Below, in pieces: positions 1 to 8,670 of a stretch of DNA of 64,000 bases. The stretch covers positions 1 through 64,000 of the forward strand of contig NZ_JACOGA010000011.1 in the NCBI RefSeq assembly GCF_014284175.1. Direction: 5' to 3'. The stretch comes from Affinundibacterium flavidum. Its GTDB lineage: Bacteria > Pseudomonadota > Gammaproteobacteria > Burkholderiales > Burkholderiaceae_D. The notes beneath the pieces were generated by a model. The model saw nothing but the letters and a program-made list of their open reading frames with translations. It searched no databases and was not told where the DNA came from. The translations under genes and the position numbers were made by a program. The first letter of the stretch is position 1, and every line of letters starts with the position of its first letter.

Positions 1-187
1 GTCATCTTAGCGCGCAGCGCATGCAGAATTAGGCTGGTCGAAAACGCCAGCGGATAGAAGGTGGTGAAACCTAAGTTTCACGAGCCAATGACCAGAGACT
101 TATTACGACTAGTGAACGTACTACACAGCGAAGCAGGAGTGAGAAATGATGAATGAAAATTGAATACATTTCATTTGCAAGTCGTAC
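1..187. other. Unassigned sequence upstream of truncated transporter
   Basis: No gene is supported here. All frames are interrupted, and the sequence does not resemble the missing N-terminus of the POT transporter that follows. It may be the edge of a mobile element or a rearrangement junction that removed the 5' end of the next gene, but I see no diagnostic motif. Confidence 0.35.
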
Positions 188-1462
188 TTGACATGCTTCA
201 TAGAAGGTGGGTACATCGCAGATCGAATTTTGGGTTATCAGCATTCAATTTTGTTGGGTGCTGTTTTTATGTCAATAGGACTATTTTTAATTGCCTATCC
301 AGATCCCAAAATATTTAAGTTAGGTTTGGCAACTATCATTATTGGTAACGGCTTATTCAAACCAAATATCTCCACACTAGTGGGTAAACTTTATGACGCG
401 ACAGATTCGCGTCGAGATATTGGCTTCACGATTTTTTATATGGGTATCAATACAGGCGGCTGCATTGCACCACTTTTTACAGGCTTATTAGCAGAGAAAA
501 TATTCGGTTCTAGTGCGATGCCTGCATATAAGGCTGTTTTCATTGCTGGTGGCTTTGGGATGGTGATGTGCTTGGTGTGGTTTTCTATTGGCAGGCGGAT
601 GCTAAAGGGAATCGGTAGACCAATGGTAGAAGCTGGGAATTTATTGCGACTCTTTGGCGTAACTGTCGGTGTACTCATTGCGATACCAGTGACCTATGCG
701 TTGCTTTCCTACAGTGCCGGAACAATACAATGGGTATTGGGTGGAATGTTCATCGCCTTGTCTGTGGCATTACTGGTAGAGGGATTTCGCAATGGTAAGG
801 TTGCTAGAGACAAAGTTTTGGCGATGCTTTGTATTTTTACTTTTAACATTATTTTCTTTATGTTTTTTGAGCAGGCGGGAAGCTCCTTTACCTTTTTAGC
901 GAGTGATATTGTTGATCGAAACCTGAATGGATTTATTTTCCCAACTGGTTGGTTTCAAAGCGTCAATTCCTTAGTCATCGTTTTATTGGCACCGGTGGTC
1001 GCTGGTATTTGGATTTTTCTGACGCGCCGCAAAATGGAAGTATCAGTGCCGCAGAAATTCGCATTAGGATTAATAGGCAATGCCTTGGCATTTGGGTTAT
1101 TGATGTTTGTATTATCAAGCCTGGTTGATGCCAATAATAAGATACCGTTTTGGTCTTTGATTATGGTGTACGTTTTTCAATCAATTGGTGAGTTATGTCT
1201 TTCGCCAATTGGATTATCTATGGTGACAAAATTAGCGCCGGTACGTTTAGTTGGACTTGGTATGGGAGGGTGGTTTCTTTCGACAGGTATAGGTAATAAT
1301 CTATCGGGAATTTTCGCGGGTTATGTGAGTGGTACAAATGGTTTGTCTATTGCTTCAGCATTACAGGGATACACTTTTGGTTTCTATTCTTTACTTGGCG
1401 CAGGAATATTCTTATTGCTGATCGCACATTTGGTACAAAAATTAATGCACGGAGTAAAGTGA
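188..1462 (+). pseudogene. 5'-truncated POT/PTR-family peptide MFS transporter
   Basis: The protein resembles proton-coupled di/tripeptide transporters of the inner membrane. It begins inside the family's GGYxADRxLG loop-2 motif and later shows the GNGLFKPNIS segment and a long series of hydrophobic helices to the C-terminus. Family members normally have about 70-80 further residues at the N-terminus, including helix 1 with the ExxER proton-coupling motif, and these are absent. The only available start is a TTG, and an in-frame TGA lies at 161-163. The body of the frame is intact, so the truncation looks recent. I infer a non-functional remnant; an assembly or frameshift explanation is less likely because no helix-1 sequence is visible upstream in any frame. 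Confidence 0.75.
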
Positions 1463-1485
1463 ACCGTTGTCGTCGGTTCTCTTTT
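1461..1485 (+). terminator. Weak intrinsic terminator after POT remnant
   Basis: A GAACCG/CGGTTC stem with a 7-nt loop overlaps the stop codon and is followed by a pyrimidine-rich CTCTTTTC run. Terminator-like, but with a short stem. Confidence 0.45.
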
Positions 1486-1557
1486 CTAAATGGGGTTTTT
1501 TGTCGATACTTTGATCGAATGAAAACTCAATCCTCATCCCTTATCTACATAGATCCA

Positions 1558-1606
1558 ATCAAAAAATAAGGGCTCGCCTTGGATCATTTTGTCTGCATGG
1601 CGAGTC
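1558..1606 (-). terminator. Possible terminator for the minus-strand unit
   Basis: Read on the minus strand, a CTCGCC/GGCGAG stem with a 20-nt loop is followed by a T-rich tract (TTATTTTTT). It would end transcription through the decayed gene and the exported-protein gene upstream of it. The long loop makes it a modest candidate. Confidence 0.35.
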
Positions 1607-1607
1607 G

Positions 1608-1870
1608 TTATTTGCGAATGAATCCCTGTAATGAATCGGCAGGATTGCTCTCTGCGCACATTTTTAACATGAAATTGTTTTCGATGACGACACCGTCTTT
1701 TAATGCATAGATTGAGTGTCCATTCATTTTAAGGTTGTGGGAATATACGCGAGTAGTTGTCCGGAAGTCGTTCTGCGATTTGTTCAGGATGGATGATGGA
1801 GTTCTAGCCTAGCCAATTGGGTATACAAAGGATTGACGTAGTATTGTCCGTTCTTTTTCAGAGTATTGCC
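1608..1870 (-). pseudogene. Decayed coding fragment, unknown family
   Basis: Reading the minus strand downstream of the exported-protein gene, coding-like peptide stretches appear successively in three frames. The first contains GQYYVNPLYTQLARLE, the second EQIAERLPDNYSRIFPQ, and the third runs from LKMNGHSIYALKDG to a stop at 1608. Each piece is free of stops for tens of codons and breaks where the next starts, as expected from a frameshifted gene. I do not recognise the family. It may have been the last gene of a minus-strand operon with the gene at 1883-2662. Confidence 0.4.
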
Positions 1871-1882
1871 CTCATTGCATTC

Positions 1883-2662
1883 TCATCGTGCACCAGCGCA
1901 TTTCGACCATTCAGCCGATGTTTGTGACATTGAAGTTGATATGAGATTCGACATTTCAGCAAGTACAATAGCTTGCATTTCTGATCTGGTTTTTTCATCT
2001 GGGCCGTTAGCCATATCGATAGTCCAGTCTGAGTAAATTGCTGGAATTTTTTTTCGAGTGACTGGATTTAATTGGGTGCAGAGACTGATTGAGGTTAATG
2101 AATATATTTCGACGCGGGGCATTGTGAAAATATAAGTCGCCTTGTCAATGCCAAACATCCCGATTTTTGTCATAACCGCCAATCCTTCTAGGAATCGTTC
2201 TGAAGAAGTTTTTCCTGGACTGACAATAATAACTATGTCTGCCAACTCTTGAGATTTAAGGTTGGAGAGCAGCGGTGCCATTTTTTCGGCGACAGATGGG
2301 GAGAAAAACTTCCGTGGTTGTGGCTTCACAATATCAGCTCGCGCCTGAATAAAATCTCGCGGTGCATCAACAAAGAGAATATTTAAGCCTTGACTGGCGA
2401 ACTCTCGATTGATCGAGGTTTTTGTGGTTTCAGCAATTGAGGTATCTATTACAGGGATCAGTTTTTTTTCACGGATAAAATCACCAAATCCTTGGTCATA
2501 ATAGGTAATTCCTTCCGGTAGTTCAGAAAGAAATATTACTCTTAATTCGTTTGGATTGGTATTCATGTTTTGTGCTTGCAGGTTGCCGAAGGAACTGGCG
2601 AAAAATACGAGCAACAAAGGAAATGATAGCCTGCCAACTTTACTTATGAACTTAAATGTCAT
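1883..2662 (-). CDS. Exported protein of unknown function
   Basis: This 259-residue protein starts with a typical Sec signal peptide: basic residues, then a hydrophobic core around residues 13-27, with a likely cleavage after LQA near residue 30. The mature part alternates beta-like and helical segments (for example the hydrophobic strand ADIVIIVSPG) and has two cysteines, near the middle and the C-terminus, that could form a disulfide in the periplasm. I recognise no family, catalytic motif or repeat. It stands alone on the minus strand, divergent from the orphan sheath gene, and a decayed coding fragment lies immediately downstream. A periplasmic location is inferred from the signal peptide only. 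Confidence 0.7.
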   Translation of the reverse strand: MTFKFISKVGRLSFPLLLVFFASSFGNLQAQNMNTNPNELRVIFLSELPEGITYYDQGFGDFIREKKLIPVIDTSIAETTKTSINREFASQGLNILFVDAPRDFIQARADIVKPQPRKFFSPSVAEKMAPLLSNLKSQELADIVIIVSPGKTSSERFLEGLAVMTKIGMFGIDKATYIFTMPRVEIYSLTSISLCTQLNPVTRKKIPAIYSDWTIDMANGPDEKTRSEMQAIVLAEMSNLISTSMSQTSAEWSKCAGAR

Positions 2663-2828
2663 TTATTTTCTTTCTTGATTAGGCAAATATTTATGGTTGG
2701 AAATAACAGTTATAAGTGCGATGAGTAGTTTAAAGTGATGCACTTGGTGCTCGCGCTATTTGATTAAGTAATGTTTCTTTTCTTGTCGCTCAATCAGCTA
2801 ATAATACAATTTGGATCAATTTTTTAGT
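2663..2828. other. AT-rich intergenic region
   Basis: Lies between the divergent exported-protein gene and the tail-sheath relic. It is AT-rich and probably holds the promoter of the minus-strand gene, but I could not identify a convincing -35/-10 pair. Confidence 0.4.
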
Positions 2829-2969
2829 GTAATACTTGTTGAACAGGATGAAAATATTGTTGTCGAACATGTGATTTTGTTTGATCCGAATACGCTATTT
2901 TATCTATACAGCAACGTGCATTTGTTTTTTAAATCGTGGTGTTTGGGGATGCAGGGGAATGACTCTTAA
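2829..2969 (+). pseudogene. Relic of a second tail-sheath gene
   Basis: A short frame without a start codon contains FDPNTLFYLYSNVHLFF. This aligns closely with PDPNTLYYLYNSVRLFY in the intact sheath gene 500 bases downstream, and the DNA is also similar (about 2876-2936 against 3371-3434). After this core the frame diverges and stops at 2967. I interpret it as a degraded fragment of a paralogous tail-sheath gene formerly in tandem with the surviving one. Confidence 0.65.
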
Positions 2970-3058
2970 CTCGATATATTCGGACACTAATGTAAAGCAG
3001 TCAATATGAAACTTGGATCAAATGCTTGACTTAGTACGCACATTGAAACGGAAAAACT

Positions 3059-4648
3059 ATGACCCAACAATACCAAACCCCAGGCGTCTACATCAGCGAG
3101 ATCAACGCCTTCCCCAATTCCGTAACCCCAGTCCCCACCGCCATACCAGCCTTTATCGGCTACACCCCCAAAGCAGAATATCAAGGCAAGTCCTATCTCA
3201 ACACGCCGCAAAAGATATCTTCATTTGCTGAGTTTGCGGCGATTTATTTGTTGGATAATCCTGCGCCGCCCGCTGATCCAGTGAAGCAATATAGCCCTGA
3301 ATATTATCTGGTGGCACAAACATCGCAAGCTAGTGTTGGGCTGTATGTGAATATTGATGGTGTGGATTATGCGATCTTGCCTGATCCGAATACGCTCTAT
3401 TATTTGTACAACAGTGTGCGTTTGTTTTATCAAAATGGTGGCGGTGATGCTTACATCGTTTCTGTCGGCACCTATGGTGCGCCGAGTAAAACGTCGTTGA
3501 CTGATCCTACTGTGCAGGTGGTGAATCCGAATGTGCGTTTGAATGATTTGACTGTGGGTTTGGCTGTATTAAAGAATGAGCCAGAACCGACGATGATGAT
3601 CTTTCCCGAGGCGACTTTGTTGTCTTTGTCAGACAATGCGACCTTGATGCAAGCGGCTTTGTTGCAAGCATCGACGATGCAGACGGCGGTGTGTATTTTC
3701 GATGTGATTGGTGGTGCCGATGTTTACACTGCGGTTCATCCTGTTCTGAATACGGCAGATATAGAAAATTTTCGGAATGCGACTGGCAATCAAGGTTTGG
3801 ATTATGGTGTTTGCTATTATCCGTTCATCGGTACTACGATCATGCAAAACAGTGATATCAATTTTACGAACTTGTTTGGTGGCGACATCCCACAGCTTGG
3901 CGCGCTCTTGAATCCCACCAACAATCCTAACCCCGCTGCGGCACAGATTTTGGATGTGATACAAAATCCGCCAGCTAACCCACTAGCGAATAGTCAGTTA
4001 CAAGCAGCTTTGCTGATAGCAAGTCCGACTTATCAGCAAATCGTCAATGGGGTGTTAGCCTGCGCGAATATTCTGCCCACTAGCGGCGCGATGGCGGGTG
4101 TCTACACTGTCAACGATAATCAAAATGGCGTATGGAATGCGCCAGCCAATACCAGTATCGTGGGTGCGGTGTCATTGCCGATTAATTTAACGGATGCGCA
4201 GCAAGCGAATTTGAATGTAGATGCGGTGTCCGGTAAATCCATCAATGCGATTCGGTTTTTTAATGGACAAGGAATTTTGATCTGGGGAGCTCGTACGCTT
4301 GATGGTAACAGTCAAGATTGGCGCTACATATCTGTTCGTCGTACAGCAACTTACATTGAACAATCTATTCGTTCAACGATGGGAGCCTATGTCTTTGAGG
4401 CAAATGACGCTAACACCTGGAGTACATTGACAGCCATGATAGACAATTTCTTGAGAAGTATTTGGCAGGCAGGCGGCCTTCAGGGAGCCACCCCTGCTGA
4501 TGCGTATGACGTGAAATGTGGACTTGGAGTGACGATGACAGCAGACGATATCTTGAATGGCATTATCAAAGCTACAGTCATGCTAGCGGTAGTAAGGCCT
4601 GCCGAATTTATTATTCTAAATTTCCAGCAACAGCAAGCAATAAGTTAA
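3059..4648 (+). CDS. Contractile tail-sheath family protein (orphan)
   Basis: The 529-residue protein has the hallmarks of phage tail-sheath or extracellular contractile injection sheath proteins. These are an N-terminal TPGVYISEI strand with AIPAFIGYT shortly after, a central variable region rich in N, P and A, and a conserved C-terminal half with a DWRYISVRRT segment followed by a helix and the YDVKCG strand near residue 485. Such proteins polymerise around an inner tube and contract to drive it through a membrane. No tube, baseplate, spike, ATPase or effector gene is visible on either side, so this copy is an orphan. It could be a remnant of a lost injection system or could serve an apparatus encoded elsewhere. 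The ribosome binding site is weak (ACGGAAAAACT before ATG). Confidence 0.85.
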   Translation: MTQQYQTPGVYISEINAFPNSVTPVPTAIPAFIGYTPKAEYQGKSYLNTPQKISSFAEFAAIYLLDNPAPPADPVKQYSPEYYLVAQTSQASVGLYVNIDGVDYAILPDPNTLYYLYNSVRLFYQNGGGDAYIVSVGTYGAPSKTSLTDPTVQVVNPNVRLNDLTVGLAVLKNEPEPTMMIFPEATLLSLSDNATLMQAALLQASTMQTAVCIFDVIGGADVYTAVHPVLNTADIENFRNATGNQGLDYGVCYYPFIGTTIMQNSDINFTNLFGGDIPQLGALLNPTNNPNPAAAQILDVIQNPPANPLANSQLQAALLIASPTYQQIVNGVLACANILPTSGAMAGVYTVNDNQNGVWNAPANTSIVGAVSLPINLTDAQQANLNVDAVSGKSINAIRFFNGQGILIWGARTLDGNSQDWRYISVRRTATYIEQSIRSTMGAYVFEANDANTWSTLTAMIDNFLRSIWQAGGLQGATPADAYDVKCGLGVTMTADDILNGIIKATVMLAVVRPAEFIILNFQQQQAIS

Positions 4649-4693
4649 CATGAATCACGATACATCCTCAGTCGAATGTGGAAATATCTTTTT

Positions 4694-4759
4694 ATGCAGC
4701 ATGAACAAGAATCAGCGCAATCACAAGCAAAAGCTATCTCAAAGGATTTCTCATCATGA
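4694..4759 (+). CDS. Possible 21-codon leader ORF
   Basis: An ATG-initiated frame encodes a polar peptide of 21 residues. Its TGA overlaps the start of the next gene as ATGA at 4756-4759, the geometry of translational coupling. The downstream gene has its own AAAGGA site inside this frame, so the ORF may be coincidental. Confidence 0.2.
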   Translation: MQHEQESAQSQAKAISKDFSS

Positions 4760-5334
4760 CTAAATTAATTATTTTGACTTCTCTGGTGGCTCAATTTTGT
4801 GTTGCTAGCGCATCCGGCGCTTCCACGGCGCCAATGAAACCTGCAATGCTCGCGGAAACTGCATTGGTCGCGGAGCAGAGTGCAGTCGCCCAAAACAGTA
4901 ATCGTATTCTGGTCGAAGACATGCAAAAAATTGCTGGGACACTTTGGCGTGGTAAATTAACTTATCTAGACTACAGTGCGAACGTGTTACGTAGTATTCC
5001 ATCCAATTTATTAGTTGCTGAGTCTAAAGACGACTCTTCGATTTGGCTATGGAGTTATGGCTACGACGATGAGCCGCATGCGAATGCGAAGGATGGTATC
5101 AAATTGAGTGCAGATGGCCGTCAACTAGGCGATGAGAATCTGATTGAACGACGTGTCACCGAGGATGGCACATTAATTTTAGTCACCAGTATGTCAGGGC
5201 AGGATGACAAGCGACAGGCACAATTTCGTTTCACCTACACCATCACGAAGAATGCATTCACGCGCCAAAAAGAAGTGAAGCTAGAGAGCGGTGGGGATTA
5301 TTTTGTGCGACACACTTACGCTTGGACGCGATAA
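4756..5334 (+). CDS. Exported hypothetical protein
   Basis: This 192-residue protein has an N-terminal hydrophobic segment (residues 3-20) consistent with a signal peptide, then an Ala-rich stretch and a compact mature domain. From about residue 58 the mature part is rich in beta-type segments, such as GTLWRGKLTYLDY, SSIWLWSYGYD and ARFRFTYTI-like strands, suggesting a small beta-barrel or lipocalin-like fold. I do not recognise the family. The ATG is supported by AAAGGA about ten bases upstream. The gene follows the sheath gene in the same direction, but the 107-base gap and unrelated nature give no strong functional link. Confidence 0.65.
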   Translation: MTKLIILTSLVAQFCVASASGASTAPMKPAMLAETALVAEQSAVAQNSNRILVEDMQKIAGTLWRGKLTYLDYSANVLRSIPSNLLVAESKDDSSIWLWSYGYDDEPHANAKDGIKLSADGRQLGDENLIERRVTEDGTLILVTSMSGQDDKRQAQFRFTYTITKNAFTRQKEVKLESGGDYFVRHTYAWTR

Positions 5335-5462
5335 TCGAATTCAAACATTGAATTGCCTAAGCTCCTGAAAATCTCAAGCATTTGTCGACTCCTTGATTTA
5401 CAAGATTGTTGAGTATCTCCAACAAAGAAGCTTCTAACAACGAAGTTTCAAACGTCACAAAG

Positions 5463-5492
5463 CAAAAAGCCTCTTGATTTCTCAAGAGGCTT
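5463..5492 (-). terminator. tRNA-Leu terminator
   Basis: On the minus strand a perfect 11-bp stem, AAGCCTCTTGA with its complement, closes a GAAA tetraloop and is followed by a T run. It lies 10 bases beyond the tRNA CCA end and is a strong intrinsic terminator. Confidence 0.85.
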
Positions 5493-5501
5493 GAATACTT
5501 T

Positions 5502-5586
5502 TGGTGCCGAGAGCCGGAATCGAACCGGCACGCCTTGCGGCGCTGGATTTTGAGTCCAGTGCGTCTACCAGTTCCGCCATCTCGGC
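5502..5586 (-). tRNA. tRNA-Leu(CAA)
   Basis: Read on the minus strand, an 85-nt gene begins GCCGAGAT and ends CTCGGCACCA, so the acceptor stem pairs and CCA is encoded. The anticodon arm is a CTGGA stem with loop CTCAAAA, giving anticodon CAA, which reads UUG leucine codons. The T arm has GGTTCGATTCC. The long variable arm (GCGCCGCAAGGCGT region) is typical of a class II leucine tRNA. Confidence 0.95.
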
Positions 5587-5600
5587 AACGCATGAACAGA

Positions 5601-5629
5601 ATTATGACAGGCTGATCCGATTATTGCAA
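5601..5629 (-). promoter_or_regulatory. Promoter of tRNA-Leu
   Basis: On the minus strand TTGCAA (-35) and CATAAT (-10) are separated by exactly 17 bases, and the -10 ends 15 bases before the tRNA 5' end. This is a good sigma-70-type match. Confidence 0.7.
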
Positions 5630-5732
5630 GCACCTGATCGAAATTGCTGTTATATTTTATGGTTTCGCTCTTCAAAAATGCCTGTTTGCTTAATTCTTCA
5701 GCAAAATCGGTATTTTTACTTTCCTGCCGTTT

Positions 5733-7460
5733 TTATCTTTTCTCTATCTTGCGATACAGGGTAAAAAATTCATCTTTATCGGCTGCGCGTTGGCCTTCCC
5801 AGATCATTTCCCAATTGCCTGGAAAATCTTTATCGATAGGCTCTTTGGTTTTACCTTGAAAGCGTCGATTGCCTTGAGTCAGTAATAAGTCACAGTTTTG
5901 TTCGTTAAATCCGGCAAAATGTACTTTGCTGAAATAGGCGAAAGATGCGCGTTGTGATGCGCCGAGTTTGCTATCGATACAGCGGTAAGGCGCAGTAATT
6001 TTTGCGGCCATGTCTTCGGCGACGACCGAGTAACTCACACGGTGATTGACTAGGGGCAGCCAAAGAGACATCAGTAAGAACCAGCATAAGATAACGCCGC
6101 CGCTAGATAACACGACTGCCCGCCACAGAACGGATGGCTGACGTGAAATGCGCCAGTACACGATCCGAAACCAGATGACGGTAATGACCAGTGCGATGAT
6201 GAAGGTGAAAGCATTAAATGTTGGCATGTAGCCAGGTGCCCAACTTAATACTTTGTGACTGGTGCGAATTGGCCAGCCCGATTGAAACGCAATCCAGCCG
6301 AACCAGAATAAACCTGCAGCGCCCGTCATGACCATGACCGCGAACCAATCAACCGCGTTAATTGCACTACGCTTCATGGTTGGTAAGCCAAAGGCGGCAA
6401 GGGTTGCCAGCGGCGGCAGGAGTGGTAATAAATAGCCTTCTTCGTGGGTGCGATTAAGTAGCGCTAACAGCGTGACGCAGGCGAGAAAGCATAGCGGTAA
6501 TGAAATGTGCAATGTGCGCTCTTGTTTACGCCAGGCGTAAATCGCCCATGCAGCAAACGGCCAGGCTGGCCATGCGAACCAGATCCCGTAACGGAAAAAG
6601 TGAATAATATTTTCAAGGATGGGGAAGCCGATTTGATGATAGTTCCACTCCATCCAGCCTTGATAGGGAGAACTGGAAAACGGCTGCACAGTTTGTATGC
6701 TCATGACCCATAAGCCAGCCGTTATCAGCGTTAAAGGTAGGCTGATTAACAGTAATTGTGCAGCTAATTTTTGTTGTCGGTAGGTGTTAAGCATGAGCAG
6801 TGATAGCAAGATTCCAAGTGGGATCACCCAGCCGCGCGTTAAGATTAATAGCCCTAGGGTGATGCCAATTTTTACCGCATTGATTTTTGTTGGAGTATCG
6901 AAAAATCTTACGCACAAGTAGAGACAATAAGCGATCAGGGCGATGTGCAGTGGGCCGCTACTAGTTGTGTGGCTTGGCAATAATAAGCCCAGGCAGCCCA
7001 GATAAATGAGTAGCGCACCATCTGCCAGCGTGCGGCCGAAATCGCGTGGTTCGGGTTGACCGCCAAAGGCGAGTTTGAGTGGTTGTGCTTCAGCACGACG
7101 ACCTAATAGATAGGTCGTGTACCAAACGGAGATAGATCCCAGTAAAAATGCGAGACCAGTAGAAATTCGTGCCGCCATCGGATCGCCTATCAGGCCACCA
7201 AATAATTTAATGCAGAGCGCGCCTAACCAAAATGCGAGAGGACCTTCTTCAGGGACAGGTAGTCCGACTACATGTGGCCATAACCAGTCATTTAGTGTGC
7301 CATGCGCCATTGTCCACATCACGCCAAAGCCTGCGGCATCAGCACCTTTCCAAGGATCGCGACCGATTAAACCTGGCAGAATATAGAGTAAGCAGAGCGC
7401 GAAAATGCTCCAGCGGGGAAGGGCAAGCGTAGCAGCGGCGGGGAGTCGGACTGGCTTCAT
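5733..7460 (-). CDS. ArnT-like family 39 glycosyltransferase, membrane protein
   Basis: A 575-residue polytopic membrane protein of the dolichyl-phosphate-mannose/ArnT type (GT39). The region after the first transmembrane helix contains GRDPWKGADAAGFG, matching the acidic catalytic loop of this family, followed by ten or more hydrophobic helices and a soluble C-terminal domain of about 110 residues. Such enzymes transfer a sugar from an undecaprenyl carrier to lipid A or protein at the periplasmic face. I chose the ATG at 7460 because the longer frame (to 7637) runs through the strong terminator at 7502-7529. The start lacks a clear Shine-Dalgarno. The acceptor is unknown; the gene is alone between tRNA-Leu and rpmE2. 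Confidence 0.8.
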   Translation of the reverse strand: MKPVRLPAAATLALPRWSIFALCLLYILPGLIGRDPWKGADAAGFGVMWTMAHGTLNDWLWPHVVGLPVPEEGPLAFWLGALCIKLFGGLIGDPMAARISTGLAFLLGSISVWYTTYLLGRRAEAQPLKLAFGGQPEPRDFGRTLADGALLIYLGCLGLLLPSHTTSSGPLHIALIAYCLYLCVRFFDTPTKINAVKIGITLGLLILTRGWVIPLGILLSLLMLNTYRQQKLAAQLLLISLPLTLITAGLWVMSIQTVQPFSSSPYQGWMEWNYHQIGFPILENIIHFFRYGIWFAWPAWPFAAWAIYAWRKQERTLHISLPLCFLACVTLLALLNRTHEEGYLLPLLPPLATLAAFGLPTMKRSAINAVDWFAVMVMTGAAGLFWFGWIAFQSGWPIRTSHKVLSWAPGYMPTFNAFTFIIALVITVIWFRIVYWRISRQPSVLWRAVVLSSGGVILCWFLLMSLWLPLVNHRVSYSVVAEDMAAKITAPYRCIDSKLGASQRASFAYFSKVHFAGFNEQNCDLLLTQGNRRFQGKTKEPIDKDFPGNWEMIWEGQRAADKDEFFTLYRKIEKR

Positions 7461-7501
7461 AGTTTTTTTATTAGATAAAACTCGGTAAAACTTGATGATA
7501 C

Positions 7502-7529
7502 AAAAAAGGCAGCCTGAGCTGCCTTTTTT
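7502..7529. terminator. Terminator downstream of rpmE2
   Basis: A perfect 12-bp stem (AAAAAAGGCAGC with its complement) closes a 4-base loop. T runs on both strands make it usable in either direction; its natural role is to end the rpmE2 transcript on the minus strand. Confidence 0.9.
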
Positions 7530-7554
7530 CTTACTGCTGATGCGAATAAACCGA

Positions 7555-7824
7555 TTATTGGTTAGAAATGGCTGTCTTAGAACCAACAGTACCAAATTTC
7601 TTACGGAATTTATCAACGCGACCTGCAGTATCAACAATTTTGTGTTTACCAGTGTAGAAAGGATGAGATTCAGCAGAAACCTCGATCTTTACTAATGGGT
7701 AAGTTGCGCCTTCGAATTCGATCGTGTCACGTGTGTTGATAGTAGAACGTGTGATGAATTTGAAATCGTTAGATACGTCGTGGAACAAAACTTCACGATA
7801 GTTTGGGTGGATACCGTCTTTCAT
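7555..7824 (-). CDS. rpmE2: 50S ribosomal protein L31 type B
   Basis: The 89-residue product starts [12 protein letters not shown] and contains the [10 protein letters not shown] segment diagnostic of L31. It lacks the CxxC zinc-binding cysteines, so it is the zinc-independent (type B) paralogue. In other bacteria such paralogues are often induced by zinc limitation. I chose the ATG at 7824 because it matches the family start and follows a GAGG ribosome binding site; the longer frame to 7860 adds residues foreign to the family. In many Burkholderiales rpmE lies next to rho, whereas here rho is 9 kb away, beyond the RND operon. Confidence 0.95.
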   Translation of the reverse strand: MKDGIHPNYREVLFHDVSNDFKFITRSTINTRDTIEFEGATYPLVKIEVSAESHPFYTGKHKIVDTAGRVDKFRKKFGTVGSKTAISNQ

Positions 7825-8016
7825 GCTTGCCTCAAAATTAGTTTGGTAGCCAATACGCACTTCGGCGGTCGTCCTGCTTCTTGACCCGATTGCTTATCAC
7901 TTGCCAGGGTTTAAATCATATAAAAAGTTTCTTAGCGTCAAGCTAAGCCGACAATTATACAATAAAATCATAGGATTGCACGATTTTGAGCGTGTCAGCG
8001 GACTTCTGGGAAGAGT

Positions 8017-8649
8017 ATGTCAACAAATATCCATGCAGGAATGAGTACCGTGCTTCATGTGGTCGAAGTAATCGGTGTGTTTGTATTTGCCAGTTCTGGC
8101 TTGGTCGAGGCTAGGCGTAAGAAGATGGATCTGGTGGGCGTGTTCACGGTGGCCTTTATTACAGCATTTGGTGGCGGAACAGTGCGCGACATTTTGTTGG
8201 ATAGGCGTCCTCTGTTTTGGATAGAAAACTATGAATATCCGACCTTGGTATTTATATTTTGTATTTTAGTGTCGCCATTTTTCCGGCAATTGCGTCAGGT
8301 CGTGACTGAGCGCGTCATTCTGTATGCAGATGCTTTAGGGCTGGGGCTATTTAGTGTTGGCGGTGCTTCATTGGCTTATGGTATGAACATGCCTTTGTTT
8401 GTATGTGTGATGATGGGTGTGATTACAGGCATATTCGGCGGTGTTCTGCGCGATATGATTTGTAATGAAATCCCTATGGTATTTCGTCGCGGTCAGCTCT
8501 ATGCGACCTGCGCGTTTCTCGGTTGTTGGGCTTATCTGGGACTGACCTTGCTAGGCACGACAGAATTGTTTGCCGTTCTTTGTGGCATTGCCATGACTGT
8601 ATTGCTGCGCTTGATGGCAGTAAGATTTGACTGGAAATTGCCTGGTTAA
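8017..8649 (+). CDS. TRIC cation-channel family (YicG/UPF0126) membrane protein
   Basis: The 210-residue protein is an inner membrane protein with about seven helices arranged as two repeats. Each repeat carries the family's glycine-rich kink motif: GGGTVRD near residue 52 and GGVLRD near residue 142. Prokaryotic TRIC homologues form trimeric, monovalent-cation-permeable channels. The ATG at 8017 is preceded by GGGAAGA. A second ATG at codon 9 is possible, and would give a start closer to helix 1. The gene converges with the TetR gene, leaving only 21 bases between their stop codons. Confidence 0.88.
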   Translation: MSTNIHAGMSTVLHVVEVIGVFVFASSGLVEARRKKMDLVGVFTVAFITAFGGGTVRDILLDRRPLFWIENYEYPTLVFIFCILVSPFFRQLRQVVTERVILYADALGLGLFSVGGASLAYGMNMPLFVCVMMGVITGIFGGVLRDMICNEIPMVFRRGQLYATCAFLGCWAYLGLTLLGTTELFAVLCGIAMTVLLRLMAVRFDWKLPG

Positions 8650-8670
8650 TCCGTAAGTATGATCTTCAAA

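Noticed and set aside
5501..5859. Plus-strand frames beginning in the tRNA-Leu gene
   Set aside because: They are antisense to the tRNA and to the glycosyltransferase 3' end.
7461..7637. N-terminal extension of the glycosyltransferase
   Set aside because: It translates through the strong rpmE2 terminator and into rpmE2; the family-like sequence starts at 7460.
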